From: Pedobacter panaciterrae
GTDB lineage: Bacteria; Bacteroidota; Bacteroidia; Sphingobacteriales; Sphingobacteriaceae
Direction: 5' to 3'
Assembly: GCF_013204795.1 (NCBI RefSeq)
Contig: NZ_JABMKW010000018.1
Location: forward strand, 558,001-622,000
Length of the DNA stretch: 64,000 nucleotides
Below, one piece after another: positions 42,540-52,252 of the stretch (positions within the stretch are counted from its first letter, which is position 1; each line of letters begins with the position of its first letter). The notes beneath the pieces were generated by a model. It ran no database searches. It was given only the letters and a program-made list of their open reading frames with translations, and was not told the origin of the DNA. Position numbers and translations under genes: made by a program.

Positions 42540-44168
42540 ATGGCTAAAAACAACAACATAGTCTTCTTAAGGAATTTCGCTATCCTATTTTTGATAGTTT
42601 CTTTAATTTACAGCTGTGCAAGTATTCAGCAACCTCAGGGTGGGCCCAGAGACACCACCCCACCTAAGGTCTTAAGCATGCTACCAAAAGACGAGACTAC
42701 AAATTTCACATCCAAAAAAGTTGTTATAGAATTTGATGAGTATTTCAAATTACAGAATGAGTTTAAAGAATTTTCTGTTTCACCTGAAATGCCTAAACCT
42801 CCAGTTCTAAAAACGAAGGGAAAAAAATTAGAAATATCCTTTCCGGATAGTCTCGAAAAAAACACAACATATACTTTAAACTTTGGAAAGTCTGTTGCCG
42901 ATGTTAATGAATCTAACGTAGTCAAAAATTTGACCTATGTATTTTCAACAGGTCCAAAACTTGATTCATTGAGCATAAAAGGAAAAGTAACAAATTCATT
43001 AACGGGTGAACCGGAGTTAGACGCCGTTGCATTTATACTGCCCCTAAATAGAGATACACTATTCGGAAAAGGTAAGCCATCTATTTATACCCTTACAGAT
43101 AGCAGTGGTAATTACAGCTTAAAGAATTTAAGGAGCGATACCTATAAATTATACGTCCTCAAAGAAAAAAGTGGTGATAAAATCTATCAGCAAGCGACAG
43201 ACGAAATTGGTTTTCTAAAGGATTCCATCGTTTTAACCAAGAATATGGATAGCATGAATTTAAAGGTATTTAAAGAGGATGCTACCGTATTTAGAATCGT
43301 TGACAAACGCCTGAATCCAGATGGAAGTATACTGTTAACTTTTAATCAAAAACTAAAGAAGCCGGAAGCAATAATTCTGGATCCTCCCGCCTTAGATGCT
43401 TCAAAGAAAATTAAATTTAGTAAGAACAACGATTCACTAAAAGTTTGGCTTACAGATTTAAGCTTCGATTCAACAAAAGTAAGCATTAAAGAAAACGGAA
43501 AATTGCTTCAAACAGCAACATTAACCAGAGGTAAAAAAGAAACATATACCAGATCATTAACGGCATTAAATAATCTTGATAACCGCGCTTTGCCACCAGG
43601 CAGAACCCTAAAATTTACCTTCAATTTTCCAATAGAAAGCTTTGATGCAAGCAAAATAACATTACTGGAAGACTCTGTAGATACCAAAAACTTCACCTTG
43701 ACTAAAGACAGTTTAGACCAACTCTCCTACTATTTCAGGTATCCGTGGAAACAAAAAACCATGTATGATATCACCTTCGCTCCTGGCGCATTTACAGCCA
43801 TTTTTAAGGCTCAGAACAAGGAAATAAAAACTTCACTTGAGCTTGGCAAGAAAGATGATTACGGAACACTAAAAGTAAAAATTGTACCTCCTGAAAAACA
43901 AAAAAGTTATATTCTGGAAATTATTGATGGCAACAAAAGCATCGTAAATACAATAGTTGTAAAACAAGATACATCTGTAACTTTCAGTAATTATAAAGGC
44001 GGAAAATATTTCATAAGAATAACCTACGACACCAATAAAAACGGCGTCTGGGACACAGGAAGTGTTGCCCTGGGATTACAGCCCGAAAAAATATGGAATG
44101 AGCCTAAAGAGTTATCAATCAGGCCTAATTGGGAAAGAAATGAGGTAATTACTATTCCAAAAGAATAA
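42540..44168 (+). CDS. Lipoprotein with SbsA-type Ig-like domain
   Basis: A 542-residue surface or periplasmic lipoprotein: signal to about residue 26 with Cys26 in IYSCASIQQ. Residues about 38-136 are a Big_5/SbsA Ig-like domain (DTTPPKVLSMLPKDETTN to NLTYVFSTG). A carboxypeptidase-regulatory-like fold follows (SIKGKVTNSLTGEPELDAV, then SSGNYSLKNLRSDTYKLYV), and the C-terminus includes a Ca-type loop YDTNKNGVWDTG. The type is common in Bacteroidota; function is unknown, probably structural or adhesive. It ends one base before the convergent carbonic anhydrase gene. Confidence 0.82.
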   Translation: MAKNNNIVFLRNFAILFLIVSLIYSCASIQQPQGGPRDTTPPKVLSMLPKDETTNFTSKKVVIEFDEYFKLQNEFKEFSVSPEMPKPPVLKTKGKKLEISFPDSLEKNTTYTLNFGKSVADVNESNVVKNLTYVFSTGPKLDSLSIKGKVTNSLTGEPELDAVAFILPLNRDTLFGKGKPSIYTLTDSSGNYSLKNLRSDTYKLYVLKEKSGDKIYQQATDEIGFLKDSIVLTKNMDSMNLKVFKEDATVFRIVDKRLNPDGSILLTFNQKLKKPEAIILDPPALDASKKIKFSKNNDSLKVWLTDLSFDSTKVSIKENGKLLQTATLTRGKKETYTRSLTALNNLDNRALPPGRTLKFTFNFPIESFDASKITLLEDSVDTKNFTLTKDSLDQLSYYFRYPWKQKTMYDITFAPGAFTAIFKAQNKEIKTSLELGKKDDYGTLKVKIVPPEKQKSYILEIIDGNKSIVNTIVVKQDTSVTFSNYKGGKYFIRITYDTNKNGVWDTGSVALGLQPEKIWNEPKELSIRPNWERNEVITIPKE

Positions 44169-44169
44169 A

Positions 44170-44679
44170 CTATCTGAACCAGTCAGAATACATGATATAA
44201 TTGTCCGGTAACTTATTTAATAAAGCCCTTTGCTCATCAGTAATGGGCTTTATTTTTTTTGCAGGTGTACCTGCATAAATAAATCCGCTTTCACAGTGCG
44301 TATTCTCTAATACAACAGCTCCTGCAGCAATAATAGTATAATCCTCAACAACTGCATTATCCATTATGATAGCGCCCATGCCCACCAATATATGGTTGTT
44401 TAGCGTACATCCATGTACAATTGCATTATGGCCAACAGATACCCTATTTCCTATCCTGGTGGCCGCTTTAAGGTAAGTAGCATGAATAACAGCACCATCC
44501 TGAATATTACTGTCATCACCAATCGTAATCTTATTTACATCCCCTCTAATCACGGCATTAAACCAAACAGAGCAATTTTTTCCCATAATCACATCTCCAA
44601 CTATTGTTGCATTAGGAGCAATAAAACAATTGTCACCCCACTTTGGATGTACATCTTTAACTGGTAATATAACTGGCAT
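44170..44679 (-). CDS. Gamma-class carbonic anhydrase-like protein
   Basis: A 169-residue left-handed beta-helix protein of the CaiE/PaaY/YrdA group. Metal-binding histidines are in IHATYL, SVGHNAIVHGC. It has the metal-site histidines but not the acidic loop of the archaeal Cam enzyme, so carbonic anhydrase activity is uncertain. It follows nadB by two bases on the same strand and is probably co-transcribed. Confidence 0.85.
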   Translation of the reverse strand: MPVILPVKDVHPKWGDNCFIAPNATIVGDVIMGKNCSVWFNAVIRGDVNKITIGDDSNIQDGAVIHATYLKAATRIGNRVSVGHNAIVHGCTLNNHILVGMGAIIMDNAVVEDYTIIAAGAVVLENTHCESGFIYAGTPAKKIKPITDEQRALLNKLPDNYIMYSDWFR

Positions 44680-44681
44680 AA

Positions 44682-46268
44682 TTAAAAAATTGTATCTGTT
44701 AATTGTTCTGAATGATTAGGATAATCAGTAGTAAAATGAAGTCCTCTGCTCTCTTTTCTGGCCATAGCCGATTTTATAACGATGAACGCTACCTGAATTA
44801 CATTTCTTAGCTCACAAAGTTTTACAGAGACCTTATTTCCTTTATAAAAATCCTCTGTTTCCTGATGCAATAAATACAAACGTCTCATGGCCCTTTCCAA
44901 CCTGAAATCAGAGCGAACTATACCAACATAATCACTCATTAATTTCTGAGTTTCTCTTAAATTATGAGTTACTAATATGTCTTCATTTGATTGTGTAACC
45001 CCATGATCATTCCATTCAGGAATATTATCAGGAATCACGTTATTCATAAAATTAGCCACAGCATGTTCAAATATACGATGAGCAAACACAGGAGCTTCCA
45101 ATAACGAATTAGAGGCCAACCTGTTGGCTCCATGTAAGCCTGTCGAAGAACATTCGCCACAAGCATATAAATTCTTTATAGACGATCTTCCAAACTCATC
45201 AACCAATATCCCACCACACATATAATGAGCCGCTGGAGTAACCGGTATCAGATCTTTGGTCATATCTATACCTATAGACAAACATTTAGCATATATATTA
45301 GGAAAATGAGCCAAAATATCAGCCTTTTTTCTATCCGTTATATCCAGATAAACGAAATCCTCACCCGATTTTTTCATCTCAGAATCAATAGCTCTTGCTA
45401 CTATATCCCTTGGCGCCAAAGACCCACGCTTATCATACTCATACATAAACTCCTCACCATTTTTTCTTCTAAGCACACCTCCAAAACCCCTTACAGCTTC
45501 AGAAATCAGAAAAGCAGGATACTCCCCAGGATGATATAAAGCTGTTGGATGGAACTGAATAAATTCCATATTCCTTACTTTTCCTTTAGCTCGATAAACC
45601 ATTGCCATTCCGTCACCAGTAGCAATCACCGGGTTTGTAGTGCTGGAATAGATATGTCCGGCACCTCCAGAAGCCATGATAGTCACATTAGCTAATATCT
45701 TTTCCACATCGTTAAGCTCTGTATTAAAGGCATATATCCCATAACAGTTAATAACCTCAGTGGCTTTATCAACATGTATCCCAAGGTGATGTTGAGTAAT
45801 TAACTCCAAACAGAAGTAATGTGTTAATATCTCTATGTTCTCATTCTGATGAATTTGCTTCAATAACACACTTTCAATTTCATAGCCTGTTACATCTTTA
45901 TAGTGTAGAACACGATGTTCAGAATGCCCGCCTTCCTTGGCCAGATCATACACTCCGGTACCATCTTTATCAAAGTTAGTCCCATAGTCGATGATCTCTT
46001 GTATACGCTGAGGACCCTCAGTCACAACTACTTCTACAATATGTTTATCACATAAACCATCTCCGGCAATTAATGTATCTTCAATATGCTTCTCAAAAGA
46101 ATCATCTTTATCTACAACAACAGCCACTCCGCCCTGGGCATATTTAGTATTAGATTCGTCTTCGTTAGACTTAGTAACAATTAATACTTTGCCATATTTA
46201 GCTGCCTTTAATGCAAAGCTCAAACCGGCAATACCTGATCCTATGACCAAAAAATCTACTTTTCTCAT
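44682..46268 (-). CDS. nadB: L-aspartate oxidase
   Basis: A 528-residue flavoenzyme oxidising aspartate to iminoaspartate, first step of NAD synthesis. The FAD site is DFLVIGSGIAGLSFALKAA; active-site parts are EGGHSEHRVLH, FIQFHPTALYHPG and YMCGGILVDEFGRSS, and LHGANRLASNSLLEA is the late FAD contact. It is divergent from nadA, whose product uses iminoaspartate. nadC is not in the window. An AAAGGAG sequence lies some 20 bases upstream of the start. Confidence 0.95.
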   Translation of the reverse strand: MRKVDFLVIGSGIAGLSFALKAAKYGKVLIVTKSNEDESNTKYAQGGVAVVVDKDDSFEKHIEDTLIAGDGLCDKHIVEVVVTEGPQRIQEIIDYGTNFDKDGTGVYDLAKEGGHSEHRVLHYKDVTGYEIESVLLKQIHQNENIEILTHYFCLELITQHHLGIHVDKATEVINCYGIYAFNTELNDVEKILANVTIMASGGAGHIYSSTTNPVIATGDGMAMVYRAKGKVRNMEFIQFHPTALYHPGEYPAFLISEAVRGFGGVLRRKNGEEFMYEYDKRGSLAPRDIVARAIDSEMKKSGEDFVYLDITDRKKADILAHFPNIYAKCLSIGIDMTKDLIPVTPAAHYMCGGILVDEFGRSSIKNLYACGECSSTGLHGANRLASNSLLEAPVFAHRIFEHAVANFMNNVIPDNIPEWNDHGVTQSNEDILVTHNLRETQKLMSDYVGIVRSDFRLERAMRRLYLLHQETEDFYKGNKVSVKLCELRNVIQVAFIVIKSAMARKESRGLHFTTDYPNHSEQLTDTIF

Positions 46269-46771
46269 TAAAATGTGTTATTTCCACTCCTTTGTTAACA
46301 ACGTTGATATAATTGTTAACTACTTGTCTAAATAAATAGAACAATTTTATTTGAATGTTTAAAGCTAAGCTAAAATGGTAATTCGACGCAATATTTTAAC
46401 TTATTTTTAAGCATAAACGTATAGGTTATTAACTTTTTATTCACCAACTAAGAATACACATATTGGTATTGATAAGTTTTAGAGTGAATTAATATATCGT
46501 TGTAAATCAGCCAATATTTTTATTAAAAATGTAATCTAAATGTTAATAAGTTACTAATAACTCATAAAAAAGCATTTTTTTGAAGTACTTTTAAACAATA
46601 CTAACACACTAATAAACAATAGAAATCTATTTATATATAATAATTATATTTTATTGAAGTGTTGAAAGCTCCGTACATTTACAAAAGTTCCAAAACAGAT
46701 AATTAAAATTTATCCTGTTCTTTGCTGCACTAAAAAAGAAATATTAAAAAAGAAAATATCAACTCATTAAA
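46269..46771. other. 503-bp AT-rich divergent control region of nadB and nadA
   Basis: No gene is visible. It contains two direct copies of TTGTTAAC (46292-46299 and 46313-46320) 21 bases apart, the first inside the perfect palindrome TTGTTAACAA, close to nadB; and a TACATTTA box at 46674 with a TTG 17 bases upstream on the nadA side. One TTATTCACC resembles a DnaA box, alone and thus weak. Confidence 0.6.
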
Positions 46772-47764
46772 ATGGACACCTTAGAGGAAATTAACAGAAA
46801 AGGTTTTGTAGATGAAAAGATCGATCCCACACTTGACCTTTTTGAGGAAATTGAAAAATTAAAAAGGGAAAAGAATGCGATAATATTAGCTCATTATTAC
46901 CAAGACCCTGATATTCAGGATATAGCAGATTATATTGGAGATAGCTTAGGGCTTTCTCAGGAAGCTGCTAAGACTGAGGCAGATATCATTGTTTTTGCCG
47001 GAGTGCATTTTATGGCAGAAACAGCTAAAATTCTTTCTCCCAATAAAACTGTTTTGTTACCAGATGTAAAGGCTGGATGCTCATTAGCAGATAGTTGCCC
47101 ACCACATTTATTTAAAAAATTTAAAGAAAAATATCCTGATCACCTGGTCATAACGTATGTAAACTGCACAGCAGAGCTGAAGGCACTGAGTGATATCGTA
47201 TGTACCTCCACAAATGCTGTTCAAATTGTTGAAAGTTTACCAAAAGATCAGAAAATTATCTTCGGACCAGATAAAAATCTTGGTGCATGGGTAGCAAAGA
47301 AAACCGGTAGAGACCTGGTACTGTGGAATGGAGCATGTATGGTGCACGAAATATTCTCCAGAGAAAAAATAACAAAACTTAAAGAGCGCCACCCTAATGC
47401 AAAGTTTATTGCGCATCCTGAATGCGAAGAAGCTGTATTAAAAATGGCCGATTACATTGGTTCAACAACAGGATTGTTAAAATATTCCATAAATAACGAC
47501 GCTCAGGAGTTCATTGTAGCAACGGAAAGTGGCATTATTCATCAAATGGAGAAGGCTAATCCCGGAAAAACCTTTATTCCTGCACCGCCAAATAACAGTT
47601 GCGCATGTAATGAATGCCCGTATATGAAAAGAAACACGTTAGAAAAACTGTATTTGTGTTTAAAAAATGGATCTCCAGAGGTAACAGTACCTGAAGATAT
47701 CATTGTAAGAGCAAGAAAACCAATTGAAAGAATGCTTGAGATATCTGCAAGTTTGGGGTTGTAG
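46772..47764 (+). CDS. nadA: Quinolinate synthase
   Basis: A 330-residue enzyme that condenses iminoaspartate and dihydroxyacetone phosphate into quinolinate. Cys ligands of the [4Fe-4S] cluster are seen in AGCSLADSC, NGACMVHEIF and CNECPYMKRN; AHYYQDPDIQDIADYIGDS is the substrate-side opening. Its partner nadB is divergent across a 503-base region, which presumably controls both. Confidence 0.96.
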   Translation: MDTLEEINRKGFVDEKIDPTLDLFEEIEKLKREKNAIILAHYYQDPDIQDIADYIGDSLGLSQEAAKTEADIIVFAGVHFMAETAKILSPNKTVLLPDVKAGCSLADSCPPHLFKKFKEKYPDHLVITYVNCTAELKALSDIVCTSTNAVQIVESLPKDQKIIFGPDKNLGAWVAKKTGRDLVLWNGACMVHEIFSREKITKLKERHPNAKFIAHPECEEAVLKMADYIGSTTGLLKYSINNDAQEFIVATESGIIHQMEKANPGKTFIPAPPNNSCACNECPYMKRNTLEKLYLCLKNGSPEVTVPEDIIVRARKPIERMLEISASLGL

Positions 47765-47800
47765 TAGCCAAAATTAGATTGGTTAATCGTCATTGTTGCC

Positions 47801-47828
47801 CGTCATCTCGACGATAGGAGAGATGACG
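47801..47828. repeat. REP-like palindrome D after nadA
   Basis: CGTCATCTC (47801-47809) and GAGATGACG (47820-47828) flank a 10-base loop, 36 bases after the nadA stop. Ends match the other CGTCAT palindromes in this window; this is the shortest copy. Confidence 0.6.
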
Positions 47829-47898
47829 AATCGCATAAAAAAGAATGTTGGTAACTATGTTAATTCAATATAAAACAGTAGTTTAAAGAAATAAGATA

Positions 47899-48939
47899 AT
47901 GTTTGAGAATAAGGAAAGAACTGATATTTCAGAGTTGGGAGAATTTGGGCTGATAAAGCATTTAACAGATACTTTTAAAATAAGACATGAAAGCAGTATA
48001 AAAGGCATAGGTGATGATGCAGCAGTATTAAATTTTAACAACAAAGAAGTGCTGATTTCTACAGATCTGCTGCTTGAAGGAATTCATTTTGATCTTGCTT
48101 ACGTACCGCTAATTCATTTAGGTTACAAAGCAGTTCAAGTAAACCTAAGCGATATTTATGCAATGAATGGTATTGCAACTCAGGTAACCGTTTCTATCGG
48201 TTTATCGAGCAAATTTACTTTAGAAGCAGTTGAAGAAATTTACAAAGGAATTGAACTCGCCTGTAATAAATTTAACATCGATCTTATTGGAGGAGATACC
48301 TCAGCAAGTAAACAAGGATTGGTAATTAGTGTAACCAGTATTGGCTATGCTGAAAAAAATGATGTTGTTTATAGAAATGGAGCTGGTGAAGGTGATCTCT
48401 TATGTGTTTCCGGAGATTTAGGCGGTGCTTATGTTGGGATGCAAATATTAGAAAGAGAAAAGCTTATTTTCCTTGAAAATCCTAATATCCAGCCAGATTT
48501 AGAGGGTAAAGATTACATTATTGAACGTCAGTTAAAACCTGAAGGAAGAAGAGATATAGTTGATCTTCTGGCACAAATGGAAATAAAACCGACCTCAATG
48601 ATTGATGTATCAGATGGATTGGCTTCTGAAATATTACACATTTGTCAGCAATCTGAAAAAGGATGTAACCTTTACGAAGAGAAGATTCCAATAGATCCAA
48701 TGACTTACGAAACTGCACGGGAACTTGGTTTAGACCCGACGGTATGTGCTTTAAGTGGTGGCGAAGACTATGAATTGCTATTTACAATTAAACAGGAAGA
48801 CTATCCTAAACTAAAAAATGATGTTGATATCACCATTATTGGTCACATCACTGATAAAAATTCGGGATGTAAAATGATATCTAAGTCCAATGTTGTGCAT
48901 GAATTAAAGGCACAAGGGTGGAATGCATTTAAATTATAA
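47899..48939 (+). CDS. thiL: Thiamine-monophosphate kinase
   Basis: A 346-residue enzyme of the PurM/ThiL fold that makes thiamine diphosphate from the monophosphate. Motifs: GIGDDAAVL near the start, STDLLLEGIHFD, LIGGDTSAS and MIDVSDGLASEI. It converges on rmuC with a 6-base overlap. No other thiamine genes are near. Confidence 0.94.
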   Translation: MFENKERTDISELGEFGLIKHLTDTFKIRHESSIKGIGDDAAVLNFNNKEVLISTDLLLEGIHFDLAYVPLIHLGYKAVQVNLSDIYAMNGIATQVTVSIGLSSKFTLEAVEEIYKGIELACNKFNIDLIGGDTSASKQGLVISVTSIGYAEKNDVVYRNGAGEGDLLCVSGDLGGAYVGMQILEREKLIFLENPNIQPDLEGKDYIIERQLKPEGRRDIVDLLAQMEIKPTSMIDVSDGLASEILHICQQSEKGCNLYEEKIPIDPMTYETARELGLDPTVCALSGGEDYELLFTIKQEDYPKLKNDVDITIIGHITDKNSGCKMISKSNVVHELKAQGWNAFKL

Positions 48940-50259
48940 ACTATCTTCCTCATCAGGTAAGGTAGAATCCAGAAATTTGGTGTCAATCTGCTTAGTAGCT
49001 TTGGCACCTAATTTCTTAATTTTCTCTGAAGTATTGGAAAGGTTTCCGGCACCGGTAGAGAGCTTATTTAAAGCTTTATCATAAGCATCCTGGCTTTGCT
49101 TAATGTTCTTTCCTATTCCCTCCATATCAGTTAAAAAGCCAACAAATTTATCATACATATTGCCACTTAAACGGGCAATTTCAAGTACGTTTCTATTTTG
49201 TCTTTCCTGTTTCCAAATACTTGCGATGGTTCTTAAAGTAGCCAATAAAGTAGAAGGACTTACAATAACTACTTTTCTGTCCCAGGCATAATTAAAAAGC
49301 TCGGCATCCTGTTGTACCGCAATGCCAAAAGAAGATTCAATGGGTATAAATAACAATACAAAATCGGGTGAATTGATCTGATAAAGATCATGGTAGTTCT
49401 TGGCAGATAAACCTTGTATATGAGTTTTTATAGAAGCAAGGTGTTGTTTTAAATACAAATCTTTATCATCATCAGTATCCGAACTAACCAATCGTTCATA
49501 AGCCAATAAAGATACCTTAGAATCAATTATTATATGTTTATCATCTGGAAGGTCAATAATAACATCCGGTTGCATTCTACCCCCGTCAGATGAGTTCAAA
49601 CTGGTCTGTATTCTATATTCCCTATCCTTTACCAGCCCAGATCTTTCCAAAACACGTTCCAGAATTACTTCTCCCCAGTTTCCTTGTTTTTTATTGTCGC
49701 CTTTAAGGGCCCTGGTTAAGTTATTTGCATCTTCCTGAATTTGCTTGGTCTGATCCATTAATTGGGAGATCACACCTTTCAAAATATTTCTTTCGTCTGA
49801 TTCAGATTTATAAACCTTATCAACCTTTTCTTCAAAAGCTTTAATATTTTCTTTAAATGGATTTAGAATAATATCAAGATTAGTCTTGTTTTGTTCTGTA
49901 AACCTTGCTGTCTTTTCTTCGAGCACTTTATTGGCTATATTTTCAAATTCCAACTTAAATCTTTGTTGTAGTTCCGCAATATATTTATCCTGCTCAATCT
50001 GCCTTTCACGTTGTGCAATTAGCGATTCTTCAGCTTTTATTACCTTACTGCGCTCATTCATATAATTGAGGCGAAGATCATTCAATTCATCTTCCAGTTT
50101 CAATTTTTCATCCTTTAACCAATTCATCGATTTTTGATGTTCCAATTCCTTTAACTCCAAAAGAGCAATATGATTTTGATTAGCCGCCGGTTTCTTAAAC
50201 AATAAAAAAATAAGTGAGGCTAAAATGATAACTAATAAAACTATTCCTGCTATTTCCAT
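48934..50259 (-). CDS. rmuC: DNA recombination protein RmuC
   Basis: I start at 50259 (MEIAGIVLLVIILASLIF), which gives an N-terminal membrane helix and 441 residues; an ATG at 50304 is possible but adds a polar tail. A coiled coil follows (about 25-130), then the RmuC nuclease-like domain with KGDNKKQGNWGEVILERVLE, QPDVIIDLPD and IIDSKVSL, a PD-(D/E)XK-like pattern. RmuC limits inversions at short repeats in E. coli. The membrane anchor plus nuclease-like domain agree with that family. Confidence 0.93.
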   Translation of the reverse strand: MEIAGIVLLVIILASLIFLLFKKPAANQNHIALLELKELEHQKSMNWLKDEKLKLEDELNDLRLNYMNERSKVIKAEESLIAQRERQIEQDKYIAELQQRFKLEFENIANKVLEEKTARFTEQNKTNLDIILNPFKENIKAFEEKVDKVYKSESDERNILKGVISQLMDQTKQIQEDANNLTRALKGDNKKQGNWGEVILERVLERSGLVKDREYRIQTSLNSSDGGRMQPDVIIDLPDDKHIIIDSKVSLLAYERLVSSDTDDDKDLYLKQHLASIKTHIQGLSAKNYHDLYQINSPDFVLLFIPIESSFGIAVQQDAELFNYAWDRKVVIVSPSTLLATLRTIASIWKQERQNRNVLEIARLSGNMYDKFVGFLTDMEGIGKNIKQSQDAYDKALNKLSTGAGNLSNTSEKIKKLGAKATKQIDTKFLDSTLPDEEDSL

Positions 50260-50330
50260 ACTAATATTGTTATCAAATGTGACCATAATAACTTTAAATT
50301 GCAAAAATAAATAGTATTTTATTGATTAGG

Positions 50331-51470
50331 TTATAGTGAATCTATAACAAGCCGGGCGGCATCTTCTCCGGTTTGAGTGCCCATTGCAATTCCCATTCCA
50401 TTACACCTAACAGCACAGAAAACATTGGGTTTTACTTCTTTAATTATAGGATTTATAGTAGACCCAAATGCCATAATTCCGCTCCAGGTTTGCTCTATTT
50501 CAAAAGGTGTTTCAGGTAAAATTACATCCGATAACAATTTTATTAGCGCATTCTGTACCAACTCGGTGGTTCCAAATTCAGTGGTTTCCTCAGCTTTAAA
50601 ATCAAGGTTTCTTCCGCCTCCTAAAAGAAGCCTGCCATCTATATTTCTAAAATAATAATACCCTTTATCGTAATGAAAAGTACCCTTTATTTTTAAGTTC
50701 TTTATTGGTTTTGTAATGATCACCTGACCACGTCCGGGAATTACATCTAAAGAAGGCAATAGCTCCTTTACAAATGCATTCGTACAGATCAATACCTTTT
50801 TACATCTAAAATTTCCGTCTGGGGTTAAAATGACTTGTTCATCGCCTTCTTCTTTTAGCGCAGTGACTGTACAGGAATTAAAAATACTTATCCCTTGTGA
50901 TGCTGCTTTATTAAGCAAACACTGCATCATTTTCCCGGTATCTATTTGTGCCTCCAAACTATTTTCTAAAAGGATGCTCACATCTTTAAAACCAAACTCA
51001 GAAATTTTACTTGCTGCAGTTTTAAAAACCTCCTGCTTGCCCGATATTTCCTTCAAAATATGGTTATAATGGCCAATTTTGGAGACACACAATGAAGATA
51101 ATTCATTTTCTAACGGCTTAAATAATTCATAACCGCCATAATTTTCATAAGATATTGAACTGTCTCCCAATAGCTTTCTGAGCTTTAGGAGGCCATTCCA
51201 GCGTTTATCAATTAAATTGTATAAACCGTCGGTTCCTATAATTTTCTCCTGTTCTATTAATTCAGAAATACTGCCGAAACAAGCAAAGCCAGCATTCTTT
51301 GTGCTCGCCCCCGAGGGTAAGAACCCCCTTTCTAATACAGCTATACTTAAATGTGGTATTTCTTTTTTTAAACTAATTGCAGCGTTCAAACCCACAATTC
51401 CGCTTCCTATGATAATAATATCATAATTAAAAAAGTGCTGTTTTTCCCAATAAGAAATCAATGCCGACAT
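50331..51470 (-). CDS. FAD-dependent oxidoreductase, DAO family
   Basis: A 379-residue protein with FAD motif IIIIGSGIVGLNAAISL and ATKxAG-like GASTKNAGFACFGS, then a DAO fold to the end (GMGIAMGTQTGEDAARLV). It resembles glycine oxidase and related amine oxidases. The substrate is not predictable. It lies 71 bases upstream of rmuC on the same strand, with no clear functional link. Confidence 0.87.
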   Translation of the reverse strand: MSALISYWEKQHFFNYDIIIIGSGIVGLNAAISLKKEIPHLSIAVLERGFLPSGASTKNAGFACFGSISELIEQEKIIGTDGLYNLIDKRWNGLLKLRKLLGDSSISYENYGGYELFKPLENELSSLCVSKIGHYNHILKEISGKQEVFKTAASKISEFGFKDVSILLENSLEAQIDTGKMMQCLLNKAASQGISIFNSCTVTALKEEGDEQVILTPDGNFRCKKVLICTNAFVKELLPSLDVIPGRGQVIITKPIKNLKIKGTFHYDKGYYYFRNIDGRLLLGGGRNLDFKAEETTEFGTTELVQNALIKLLSDVILPETPFEIEQTWSGIMAFGSTINPIIKEVKPNVFCAVRCNGMGIAMGTQTGEDAARLVIDSL

Positions 51471-51556
51471 AATATAAAATTATGTTATTTTTTGATTATC
51501 AGATAAATTGGGAACGCTTTTTGATTAAAACCTAATGAGATTGCAAAACTAAAAAA

Positions 51557-52252
51557 ATGGGAATTTATTTGATTTTAATAATCCCGGTTCTAATATTAAG
51601 CATGTTTGTACAATGGAGATTTAGAAATAAGTTTTCAAAATATGCTGAAATGCACTTGAATTCGGGATTTTCGGGAAAAGAGGTTGCAGAGAAAATGCTG
51701 CACGACAATGGGATATTTGATGTAAGGGTGATGAGTACCGATGGACAATTATCAGATCATTATAATCCTTCAGATAAAACAGTTAATTTAAGTACAGATG
51801 TCTATTATGGGCGGAGTGTTGCAGCAGCAGCAGTAGCTGCTCATGAGTGCGGGCATGCCTTACAACAGGCTAAATCATATAGCTGGTTAAACCTTAGAAC
51901 CAATATGGTGCCTTTGGTAAGCCTAACTTCAAACCTTTTACAATGGGTATTAATTCTGGGCGTTTTATTAATTGCATTTACTTTTAACCCTGTTGTTTTA
52001 ACAATTGGAGTAGTTGGATTAACACTAATAACTATTTTTAGTATAATTACCCTACCGGTAGAGTTTGATGCCAGCAGAAGAGCGCTTATATGGCTAAAAA
52101 ACAATAAAGAGATACTGTATACAGCAGAAGAAAATACACAGGCTAAAGATGCACTTTGGTGGGCGGCCATGACTTATGTTGTAGCCGCGTTAGGTGCCAT
52201 GACTAATCTTATCTATTACCTTTCCATATTATTTGGAAGGCAAAAAGGTTAG
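51557..52252 (+). CDS. Membrane zinc metallopeptidase (YugP family)
   Basis: A 231-residue protein with an N-terminal helix (3-20), the zinc motif HECGH at 96-100, and three further hydrophobic segments (about 120-165 and 205-225). This pattern matches the Zn_peptidase_2 (YugP) family, short membrane proteases whose targets are unknown. It converges on apaG with a 4-base overlap. Confidence 0.9.
   Translation: MGIYLILIIPVLILSMFVQWRFRNKFSKYAEMHLNSGFSGKEVAEKMLHDNGIFDVRVMSTDGQLSDHYNPSDKTVNLSTDVYYGRSVAAAAVAAHECGHALQQAKSYSWLNLRTNMVPLVSLTSNLLQWVLILGVLLIAFTFNPVVLTIGVVGLTLITIFSIITLPVEFDASRRALIWLKNNKEILYTAEENTQAKDALWWAAMTYVVAALGAMTNLIYYLSILFGRQKG

Noticed and set aside
46430..46460. TTATTCACC as a DnaA box marking oriC
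   Set aside because: A single imperfect word in AT-rich DNA is expected by chance; no cluster was seen, so I list the region only as a control region.
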